Assembly: GCA_963210315.1 (NCBI GenBank)
Contig: OY723294.1
Location: 1,922,001 to 1,986,000 of the forward strand
Origin: Rhynchopus euleeides
Lineage: Eukaryota; Euglenozoa; Diplonemea; Diplonemida; Diplonemidae
Direction: 5' to 3'
DNA: 64,000 nt
In this document: in pieces, positions 51,156-59,967 of the stretch
How positions within the stretch are numbered: the stretch's first letter is position 1
How the letters are laid out: every line of letters starts with the position of its first letter
The notes under the pieces: generated by a model
What the model was told of the DNA's origin: nothing
What the model saw: the letters and a program-made list of their open reading frames with translations, nothing else
Database searches by the model: none
Program-made: the position numbers and the translations under genes

Positions 51156-52137
51156 TAGGGCAGTGATAGAAAATACGTAAAAAACGTTCAACGTATTTGA
51201 ACGTTCAACGTATTTTTAAAAAAATGCGTAGAAGTTGAACGTTTTTTTGGCTTTTGGGCGTTTTCACCCACTGGGTGCACTCTACACATGAAATCCCCCC
51301 TAGCAGTAGGGGGTGGGCCCCCTGCACACACTAAAGGGGACACCGGTGGGATGGAGAGTGTCACGCGTGGCGAAAAGGCGGTGAAAACGGGGTTCTGTAG
51401 TCCGAGAAGGGGCGGGACCCGGAAAGGGGTGGTTGGTACCCCCTCTTTTCAGGGTTGACTAACTCCGGAAAAGCGGGGGTACCAACCCCCTCTCGACCTA
51501 TCTCCCAGTTTTACCCCACTCGACCGGCTGGAGTCCGTCGTGTAGAGGAAGTGGATGGCCGAACGTGAGCTGGATTTAGACCGTCGTGAGACAGGGTGGT
51601 TTTACCCGACTGAGAGAGAACACCTCGAGCCGGCGTATGTCGACAGCAATATGGGGAACTCCCATTTCAGTCCCTGGTATCTACGTGTCCGAGCGGACAG
51701 TGCCGTGATGCTCCCACTGGATGGATTATGGCTGAACGCCTCTAAGCCAGAACCCAGTCTAGAGACATACGTGACTTGCCAGAACCGTGGGATATCCCGC
51801 ATGGGAGAACCGTATGGGATTTCCCACCTGCAGGGGTTCACCTCAACTGCACCAGCCCGCTTCATGGAGCAAAGGACAAGGGATGCTGTCGACTGCATCG
51901 CGAAGCAAGTCGCTGTAAAATCGTGCTCCAAGGACGTCTTCCGCACGGTTGTCGTGGTGCCACCAACTCGCCCTTGCTCTGCTTGAGGAAAGGTGGGTTT
52001 GTGACTGGTGGCCCCTGCAGACGGTAGGCAATGTGAGAAACGTTCAAATACGCTGAACGTTCAACGTATTTGAACGTTCAACGTATTTTTAAAATCGGGA
52101 TTCTGAAAAATACGCGTATTTTGCCTTCACTGCCCTA
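51156..52137. mobile_element. TIR element H, copy 1 (about 980 bp, TA flanked)
   Basis: The ends TAGGGCAGTGA and TCACTGCCCTA are inverted. Subterminal AACGTTCAACGTATTTGAAC-type palindromes lie at both ends, and TA on both sides is a likely target duplication. It holds one 143-codon frame. An identical copy lies at 53240-54221. Confidence 0.75.
51555..51986 (+). CDS. Hypothetical 143-aa protein in element H, copy 1
   Basis: 143 aa beginning MAERELDLDRRETGWF and including GNSHFSPWYLRVRADSAVM and DCIAKQVAVKSC. No domain, signal peptide or membrane segment is recognised. The frame is the longest in the element and uses GC-rich codons unlike the AT-rich ends. It may be a captured gene fragment or a chance frame. 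A shorter alternative frame on the opposite strand (51602-51946) weakens the case. Confidence 0.3.
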   Translation: MAERELDLDRRETGWFYPTEREHLEPAYVDSNMGNSHFSPWYLRVRADSAVMLPLDGLWLNASKPEPSLETYVTCQNRGISRMGEPYGISHLQGFTSTAPARFMEQRTRDAVDCIAKQVAVKSCSKDVFRTVVVVPPTRPCSA

Positions 52138-52399
52138 GGGGGGGTCAAATGCCCCCCTTTTACGTGGATAAACACGATTTTTCAAAAAACCGGCGCAGAG
52201 GCCCCAAAGCCCCCGTAAACCCTCCAAACCCCCCCAGATCGGTCCGGAAACCCATCGAACCCCACTTTTCCACCATTCCGGGCACCTCAGGTGCCCGAAT
52301 TGGGGTACCTAAATTTTGTGCCACCGTTTGGTACCGTACAGTGCCACTGTGTGGGAGGTTGGAAAAGAAAATGCGCCAACACACCACATCTGAGGGTTG

Positions 52400-52568
52400 A
52401 GATTTTTCCAGATTTTTCCAGATTTTTCCAGATTTTTCCAGATTTTTCCAGATTTTTCCAGATTTTTCCAGATTTTTCCAGATTTTTCCAGATTTTTCCA
52501 GATTTTTCCAGATTTTTCCAGATTTTTCCAGATTTTTCCAGATTTTTCCAGATTTTTCCAGATTTTTC
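52400..52568. repeat. 10-bp satellite, second tract, about 17 units
   Basis: The same AGATTTTTCC unit as 50163-50484 but about half the length, at the junction of the 2084-bp duplication. Confidence 0.97.
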
Positions 52569-52757
52569 AGAATTTTGAAAAATCTGAAAAATCTGGAAAA
52601 ATCTGACCAGATTCTGGACAGATTTTTCCAGATTTTTCAGATTTTTCAAAATTCTGAAAAATCTGGAATCCCCAGAATCTGCCAGAATCTGTGAAATTCT
52701 GGCAGAAATCTGTCAAACCATGTGGGTGGCCAAATACAAGGGGGTGGCCGAATACGA

Positions 52758-53153
52758 GGGGGGGCGTCTTGTATTCGGCGGTCCGTGATTTTTCCAAATT
52801 TTGGTGAATTTTGCTCCAGGTGACCTCGTGGAATCGCGATTTTCGCCTTCCATTGCACTATTCGGAATCCGTGCGGATCGTGGTGGGGTCATTTTGTGGG
52901 TGGAGGTGCCAAGTTTCACTCATGAAATGTGGGCCTGATTTGGCTCCTGATAATGGGAGGATATTCCCAGGAGTCAGCCACCTGCAGGGACCCCCACACT
53001 GGTGTCCAAAACCCTGTTCTTTTGAACGTTTGGAATCTGTGCGGATCGCAGTGGGGTCATTTTGACCATGGGGTGCCTGTTAGGACTGAAAAAACAGGCT
53101 GAAAATTTGAAAATTGGCCAAAATTCACGGACCGCCGAATACAAGACCCCCCC
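52758..53153. mobile_element. TIR element K, copy 2
   Basis: An identical copy of 50674-51069 carried in the 2084-bp duplication rather than a separate insertion. Confidence 0.7.
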
Positions 53154-53239
53154 TTGTATTCGGCCTAAAATTTTCTGGATTTCGAATTTCCAGACCCCCC
53201 CTTGTATTCGGCCACCCCCTTCTATTTAGCCCCCCCCAG

Positions 53240-54221
53240 TAGGGCAGTGATAGAAAATACGTAAAAAACGTTCAACGTATTTGAACGTTCAACGTATTTT
53301 TAAAAAAATGCGTAGAAGTTGAACGTTTTTTTGGCTTTTGGGCGTTTTCACCCACTGGGTGCACTCTACACATGAAATCCCCCCTAGCAGTAGGGGGTGG
53401 GCCCCCTGCACACACTAAAGGGGACACCGGTGGGATGGAGAGTGTCACGCGTGGCGAAAAGGCGGTGAAAACGGGGTTCTGTAGTCCGAGAAGGGGCGGG
53501 ACCCGGAAAGGGGTGGTTGGTACCCCCTCTTTTCAGGGTTGACTAACTCCGGAAAAGCGGGGGTACCAACCCCCTCTCGACCTATCTCCCAGTTTTACCC
53601 CACTCGACCGGCTGGAGTCCGTCGTGTAGAGGAAGTGGATGGCCGAACGTGAGCTGGATTTAGACCGTCGTGAGACAGGGTGGTTTTACCCGACTGAGAG
53701 AGAACACCTCGAGCCGGCGTATGTCGACAGCAATATGGGGAACTCCCATTTCAGTCCCTGGTATCTACGTGTCCGAGCGGACAGTGCCGTGATGCTCCCA
53801 CTGGATGGATTATGGCTGAACGCCTCTAAGCCAGAACCCAGTCTAGAGACATACGTGACTTGCCAGAACCGTGGGATATCCCGCATGGGAGAACCGTATG
53901 GGATTTCCCACCTGCAGGGGTTCACCTCAACTGCACCAGCCCGCTTCATGGAGCAAAGGACAAGGGATGCTGTCGACTGCATCGCGAAGCAAGTCGCTGT
54001 AAAATCGTGCTCCAAGGACGTCTTCCGCACGGTTGTCGTGGTGCCACCAACTCGCCCTTGCTCTGCTTGAGGAAAGGTGGGTTTGTGACTGGTGGCCCCT
54101 GCAGACGGTAGGCAATGTGAGAAACGTTCAAATACGCTGAACGTTCAACGTATTTGAACGTTCAACGTATTTTTAAAATCGGGATTCTGAAAAATACGCG
54201 TATTTTGCCTTCACTGCCCTA
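53240..54221. mobile_element. TIR element H, copy 2
   Basis: An identical copy of 51156-52137 within the duplication. Its right TA directly adjoins the left end of element G. Confidence 0.75.
53639..54070 (+). CDS. Hypothetical 143-aa protein in element H, copy 2
   Basis: The same protein as at 51555-51986, present because of the segmental duplication. The identity therefore says nothing about selection on the frame. Confidence 0.3.
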   Translation: MAERELDLDRRETGWFYPTEREHLEPAYVDSNMGNSHFSPWYLRVRADSAVMLPLDGLWLNASKPEPSLETYVTCQNRGISRMGEPYGISHLQGFTSTAPARFMEQRTRDAVDCIAKQVAVKSCSKDVFRTVVVVPPTRPCSA

Positions 54222-54573
54222 GGGGGGGTCAAATGCCCCCCTTTTACGTGGATAAACACGATTTTTCAAAAAACCGGCGCAGAGGCCCCAAAGCCCCCGT
54301 AAACCCTCCAAACCCCCCCAGATCGGTCCGGAAACCCATCGAACCCCACTTTTCCACCATTCCGGGCACCTCAGGTGCCCGAATTGGGGTACCTAAATTT
54401 TGTGCCACCGTTTGGTACCGTACAGTGCCACTGTGTGGGAGGTTGGAAAAGAAAATGCGCCAACACACCACATCTGAGGGTTGCAATGCATGTTGCTTGC
54501 CAACCACGTCATCCGGTGGGTGTCAGGCGCTATGTAGGTGGCATTAGCCAGGTCTTCGATGAGTTCTGGCTTG

Positions 54574-55030
54574 TATATGTACCTCCCTGCCTGCGGCACA
54601 GGCACTGCCTTTGTCCCCCACACCAGCCACAGAGAGCGTATTGTACTCGGTCCACGGTTGCTGATTCATTGTGATGCGTTGTATCCTCGAGTGAACATCA
54701 CACACTAGTGGCACCACCACCCGCCATCCGAGAGCTGTATTGGCTTTGCGCGCTTCCGTCGCATTCACCTCGCCACGCATATTGCACTGTTCAGTACCAG
54801 TGCTCTTGGGCCAGGCAAAGTAGACCGCAGCAACTACCAATTCTGGCACAATGGGTACCACGACAGCGCACTTCGTGTGTTCCCGGAATGTACAGCTCGT
54901 GTTGCAACAGTCGTTGTCAACACATCCCGGTTGTGGAGCACTGCTGCACAGGAATCACACGACCATCTGGACTTGTTCCGTACCTACAGGCAGCCTCTCG
55001 GTGCATGGTGGCAGGGAGGTACATATACAG
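54574..55030. mobile_element. 457-bp insert with TGTATATGTACCTCCCTGCC ends
   Basis: 20-bp inverted ends at 54574 and 55030. The interior is unique, GC-average and non-coding. It makes the left side of G longer than the right, so it inserted after the arms formed. Confidence 0.65.
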
Positions 55031-55065
55031 TATTATACATATATATAGGCTTGTATACACGGTTT

Positions 55066-55230
55066 GCCCCCCGGGCGGGATCCCGGGCGGGCCCGGCCGG
55101 GTTCCGGGAAATTCCGGGATTCCCGGGATTCCCGGGATTTCCCGGCCGGGAATCCCGGGATCCCGGCCGGGAAATCCCGGGATGACCCCGGGGTATCCCG
55201 GGGTCATCCCGGGACCCCCCCGGGGTCAGG
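55066..55230. repeat. GC palindrome cluster (CCCGGGAT type), left end of element B
   Basis: Many overlapping CCCGGGAT and CCCGGCCGGG palindromes, subterminal in element B and matched by 57893-58030. Confidence 0.85.
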
Positions 55231-55247
55231 TGTAGGTGGGTGGTAAG

Positions 55248-56375
55248 ATGGAGCAGAGCGACCCCCAGACACACACGGCGGGTGTCCTATTGGCGAAGCT
55301 GCGGAAGCAGTCGGCATCGACGACAACGCGGGAACAGGACAAACTTCTGGACAAGATGAAGGGCCTCTGCAAGGCCGCGGTGACCGAGGCGCACAAGGAT
55401 GCGATTGCCAACGCAAAGACGTTTGGGGAGCTTTGCAGCTTGATGTCTGCAGCACACGCCGACATGAAGAGCACTCTGCAGGAGGCGGTGGCCATCAAAC
55501 GTGCACCCCGGATCTACGACACACGCTTCGTCAGCATGCTCGACTGCGCGGAGCACTTTGAAGAGCGTGTCGCCATGCTGTACTCGTACATGGCTACCGG
55601 GATTGGCAATGCCTACACTCCCCCCACGTTCGAGAAGCTTGCTGTGCTGCTGAAGACCGTCGGTTCTGAGGCGCTTCAGGACATGCTGACGGAGTTCGTC
55701 CGTGCCGCGGCGCCGGTAAGAGCCGCTTTGTCGCGGTACAGCAACGCGCAGGCACCCGGGACGGTTGGATCGGCGACGATCTACGCGGAGGTGGAGGAGC
55801 TGATCGACATCCTCCAGAGGGCGAGCACGGGGGATGGACTCGCAGCCCGCGTGTCCAAGACCTTCTACAACGGTCTGCAGAGCCGGTGGCGCGAATCCTC
55901 GGAAACGGGCCGGGGGTTCTACCTCTCTGTGCGCCAGCTGACTCCGGAGGGGTACGAGACCCTGGAGATGCTGGATGACCTGCTGCCACGCGAAGACCTC
56001 GGCAAGCACATCGGCTTCGACGTCACCGCGCCCATGTACCAGGCGTACACTTCGGCAGTGTCGGAGCACGAGGTCGGCTCAGAGAGGGTATTCTGGAAAC
56101 GCCAGCTTACCAACGAGACGCTCAAGCCTCTTGCTGAGCGTGTGTTGTTTCTCCTCACCTTGCCCCCTTCCTGCACAGCACCTGACAGCGCACTCTCTGT
56201 CATGATGCAAGCCATCCCCGTGTGCCGGAGTGCTATGTCCCGCGACTCCCACGCAAAGCTCTCGCTCTTGGCCATCAATCAAGATGTGCGAGGTGCGTAC
56301 GGCAAGGAGTGTGGCTTCCGGCGGACATTCCCGTCACTCCGTGTGAATGACGCTGAGAGTGACGATGAGGAGTGA
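55248..56375 (+). CDS. C-terminal half of a hAT transposase (element B)
   Basis: 375 aa. It aligns with the second half of the element A transposase: RIYDTRFVSMLDCAEHFEERV matches ATRFAARLDIYEHLNERF, and TAPDSALSVMMQAIPVCRSAM matches TAPDSVLSVAKSTLHGRDAM, with an acidic end in both. The BED finger, the two catalytic-region Asp motifs and the Cys-x2-His are absent, so it cannot catalyse transposition alone; it might dimerise. The frame is uninterrupted. It has no intron where A has one: LQSRWRESS here lines up with VNR-WNAPDS across A's splice junction. The start follows directly after the GC-palindromic end, consistent with an internal deletion. Confidence 0.75.
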   Translation: MEQSDPQTHTAGVLLAKLRKQSASTTTREQDKLLDKMKGLCKAAVTEAHKDAIANAKTFGELCSLMSAAHADMKSTLQEAVAIKRAPRIYDTRFVSMLDCAEHFEERVAMLYSYMATGIGNAYTPPTFEKLAVLLKTVGSEALQDMLTEFVRAAAPVRAALSRYSNAQAPGTVGSATIYAEVEELIDILQRASTGDGLAARVSKTFYNGLQSRWRESSETGRGFYLSVRQLTPEGYETLEMLDDLLPREDLGKHIGFDVTAPMYQAYTSAVSEHEVGSERVFWKRQLTNETLKPLAERVLFLLTLPPSCTAPDSALSVMMQAIPVCRSAMSRDSHAKLSLLAINQDVRGAYGKECGFRRTFPSLRVNDAESDDEE

Positions 56376-57892
56376 TTTGTCCGGCACAGTGTGTGCGTCC
56401 GTGTGTGTGTATATCGTATTCCTTGCTGTCTGTGTCTGACGTCTTGTTCTGCAGCTGTGAGACGTCGTATGATGCTGATTGCCCTCCGATGCCATCAGCT
56501 GCTTTGGAGTCACGAGGGTATTGTGGCTCCCTTCGGAGGTTGTTGTTGCAGTGCATGTACTGCTTTTGTGTTTGTAGTTTGCCGGATCAGAAAGTCAGGA
56601 GAAGCGAATCGCGCGGCGCCCCAGCCCCAGACCCCAGCCCCTGCCACTTGCCACTTGTGTGCTGCCTTCGTGTGTGCGCCTGTGCCTCCCTGTTCTGCAT
56701 TTGGTTGCCCTCGCGGGTATCACGATACAGAGCAGTCCACCCCCTCCCCCCCCCAAAAATCGTTCGCATCATCTTGGCGCCCATTCCTTCCACTTTCTGT
56801 GGATGTGTTTGGTATTTCCGAACGGAATTTTCCAGCGTCAAGACTGATACCTCGCCGTTTTCGAGTCAGTCACTTCCACCGCCGCTGCGATTTGCGTACC
56901 GGTAGTTGTGCAGAAATGCTAACATTTAATTTGCTCTGTGGAACCTGGACTGCACCTTCTGGGATGTGAGTCTGTAGATAGTTGGACAGTTGCAGTACCC
57001 ATCTGTTAGAAAGCTGAAAGGAACCTTGTCGGGCGATCAAGGACGACTGAGGGTTCAGTTTGAGTTTAATGTGGTCCAAGGGTACAACAGACATCACTGC
57101 TTGCAGATCCCTCTTGCTTGTCCCTCTGGTAACTTCCAACGGCTCAAACTCCTCGACTTCCTTGGGTGGGCATTTGCCATACCTGACGTAAAACAGTGAT
57201 GCTTCGTGCTAGTGGTGAACCTGACGTTAGTAAAGGAAGGGTGCTGCGGCTGTCCACGAGGGGCTCTGATGCCTCCTCACGGTGCCTGGTTGGTCGGTTC
57301 AGGTGAAACAGAGCAAATTTAGTGTTAGGGGGATGCCTCTGGTCAAGGCCTTTTCACAAAAATTGACCCACGGCGCCGAGTTGGGCCGTTGGTTCCTGGT
57401 TGTAGCTCGGTCTACGCCAGGTTCCACACCCCGTCATCGCAAAACGTACGCATACACAGAGGCAAAACACAACAGCCTCTGTGGTACGGGAGCATGGCGG
57501 GAGGAAATTTTGCCTTTTGGTCAAATAGGCACCCTTTTGTAATCACTTGACCCGTTCAGCAACCAGGAGGATGCGGAACTGCTGTGAGCTGCACACTCTC
57601 TTGACACACCTGCACGTATCTGCGTTACACTCGTGGTAACCCCGAACCCTGTATTTATACAGGAGACTTCCATCTGGGACAGTTTCTGTTCCAGATGAGC
57701 TTTGACAGTGGTAGCCATCTTTGCTATGGAGCCATCGTCATTGCTATCGTCGTCACTCGGACCCATGAGCAGTGGATACAATTGGTGTGGAAGGAGAGGG
57801 TGCGGTTCTGGATCAGCAGGTCTGAATCTGAAACTGGGGACTGAAAGCCATAGGTCTGAGATGACCTCGGTCCAAGCGACCTGAGACTGAGA
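56376..57892 (+). other. 3' non-coding part of element B
   Basis: About 1.5 kb without a supported gene. Parts are reverse-complement related to 44166-45105. Confidence 0.55.
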
Positions 57893-58030
57893 ACCCCCGG
57901 GATTCCCGGCCGGACCCCGGCCGGACCCGGCCGGGATTTCCCCGGGATCCCGGCCGGGATTTCAAAATCCCGGTCCCGGGCCCGGAATTTCCGGGCCCGG
58001 CCGGGGTTTCCCGGGATCCTGCCGGGGGGC
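57893..58030. repeat. GC palindrome cluster, right end of element B
   Basis: The counterpart of 55066-55230, with CCGGCCGGG and CCCGGGAT palindromes. Confidence 0.85.
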
Positions 58031-58384
58031 AAACCGTGTATACAAGCCATAACACATCGAACCTGGCTAATGCCACCTACATAGCGCCTGACACCCACCG
58101 GATGACGTGGTTGGCAAGCAACATGCATTGCAACCCTCAGATGTGGTGTGTTGGCGCATTTTCTTTTCCAACCTCCCACACAGTGGCACTGTACGGTACC
58201 AAACGGTGGCACAAAATTTAGGTACCCCAATTCGGGCACCTGAGGTGCCCGGAATGGTGGAAAAGTGGGGTTCGATGGGTTTCCGGACCGATCTGGGGGG
58301 GTTTGGAGGGTTTACGGGGGCTTTGGGGCCTCTGCGCCGGTTTTTTGAAAAATCGTGTTTGTCACCCCCATTTGACCCCCCCTA

Positions 58385-59967
58385 CCCCCCCCCCCCCCCC
58401 CTCCCGCATAACACCCACACATTCTCCTCTAGCCCGAAGAAAGAGAGTTGTTTTGTGAGTTGCATACACAGCGCACAGCGCCGGCGTGCCGTGAGGGCTG
58501 GTTATGCTGCCCGACTACACCACACTACACATCTTGGCCCTTCCTGGCCGTTGCTTCTGTGTGCCCCCTGGCCCCCCCACCCCACCCCATCGCCACACGC
58601 CTTTCTTCTCCCTGCTCCGGCACAGCACAACTGATATATACTCTGCTTCAGTCCCCCGCCCCCCACCATCTCTCGTCCCCACACGCCACAATATTTGTTG
58701 CAGTGTAGGACACACGGGGCACCCTGGTTTTGATGTGATCAACCACTGGCACACGCACACCTTCCCGGCTCCCCTTTGGTGAGTCGGTGCGTGACTCGAC
58801 TCGTGTCGCAGGGATTGGCTTCATCCGACCCGACCAATCTGTTCACAGGTGATGTTGTGTGTGTCACTCGTTGTTTTTTTTTGCAGCTGCCAAGGTGTGG
58901 TGGTCGCCGGAGGGGCTAAAAAAAACACGTTGGCACGGCAGTGTGAACAGATTGGCTTACGGCCCCTCCCCGAGGGGCGAGGGGCTGCAAGCTGCCTGCA
59001 CTCCCCCCCCCATCCATCTACACAGCATACCGACTCGTCCCCCTTCCCCAAGTGTCACCTCTTTTTCCCCTCGTTTTTCCGTCATCCTTTCTCCGTGTCG
59101 CGGGTACCCCCTGATTCGTAACACCGTTACACTTTTTTCACTTTGGCTGGGCCAGCGGGGGCCTGTGCAAAGCCCACACCTTCCTCTCTCTTGCGCCACA
59201 CCGTCTACAGGGGCATAACTGCCCCGGGAGGTGTGACGCTGTGTTCTCACTGTGATCTCTGGATTTTTTGGCACAGCGCACGAAAAGCGAGGCTGTGGCA
59301 ATCTCTCGTGGAAGCGGCCCACGCCGAGACTTCTCGTCGACAGAATCCATGCTCAGCGGCATACTGTGCTAGTCTCACAGTGCCGGTGATGACAGAAGCG
59401 AAAGAACACGCCATTTCAAAAATCTGGCCGAGGACATCAAAAAGTTTTGAGCCACACCCACAGCATTGCCTTGATAGGTGACTGAGGATGCCTGGTGGGT
59501 CGACTTCGTGCGTCAGGTTTTGTTCTTTGGCACGTAGTGCCTCGTTGCCGTCCGGTTGGCATGCATCAGGCGCGGTGCTGAGCAGTACCATCACATGGGG
59601 TGAAGGTGTGTTCAGTGCAGCGTGCTGGTGTGTGTCGTCGGATCGGCATCTGCAGTCCCGAGGGCAGCGGTTCAGCAAGAACCCCTGGCCGTAGCAGGCG
59701 AAGGAGTGTGCGACGTGCGCAGGCTTGGACCCCCCTCCCGTCCCCCGTTCCCTTGGCTGATTTCTGGGCAGCAGGTGCGGCTGTGTTCCAAACGCTTTGT
59801 ATTGCAAACATTTCTAGGTGAAGGCACCAACCTTGCTTATGATTGGCAAGGCCCCTTCAGTACTTTTGTGCGGAGGCATCACACAGTGCATCGTGTGTCT
59901 CGTGTGCTTCTGGTGTGGTGTGGTTGTTGTGGCCTGGTCACCCCTTCACAGATTATCTACACTTACG
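58385..59967 (+). other. Intergenic region between transposon nest and PARP genes
   Basis: 1.58 kb without a convincing gene. It contains a C-homopolymer near 58386-58400 and pyrimidine-rich tracts. A CCCCTTCACAG at 59951 sits 16 bp before the PARP start and may be a splice acceptor. Confidence 0.55.

Larger units (their letters stand above)
50485..54483. repeat. Direct duplication, 2084-bp period
   Basis: 50485-52399 recurs at 52569-54483 with no difference I could find, each copy preceded by the 10-bp satellite (about 32 and 17 units). The first copy ends abruptly inside the left arm of element G at CTGAGGGTTG, where the second satellite begins. The second copy continues into the whole element G. 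This looks like a recent unequal exchange or replication error in the satellite. Confidence 0.93.
55048..58048 (+). mobile_element. hAT-derived element B (3.0 kb, GGCTTGTATACACGG ends)
   Basis: GGCTTGTATACACGGTTTGC at 55048 is mirrored at 58048. Both ends continue into GC palindromes (CCCGGGAT, CCGGCCGGG): 55066-55230 and 57893-58030. It encodes a C-terminal transposase half on the + strand. Its 3' non-coding part (56690-56925, 57336-57370) matches the region downstream of hAT element A. It is inserted within element G. Confidence 0.8.
54220..58384. mobile_element. 4.2-kb element G with arms of about 330 bp
   Basis: The left arm 54220-54553 (TAGGGGGGGTCAAATG ... GCATTAGCCAGGT) is the reverse complement of 58061-58384, apart from a few bases near the tip. 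TA on both sides is a likely target duplication. A truncated extra left arm sits at 52136-52399 in the upstream duplication. Between the arms lie a 457-bp hairpin-ended insert and the hAT-derived element B, so G has served as a landing site. I see no gene belonging to G itself. Confidence 0.85.

Noticed and set aside
59818-59967. A hydrophobic N-terminal extension of PARP 1 as a signal anchor.
   Set aside because: It precedes a likely splice acceptor, and the first zinc finger begins at the downstream ATG. The extension has no equivalent in the paralogue.
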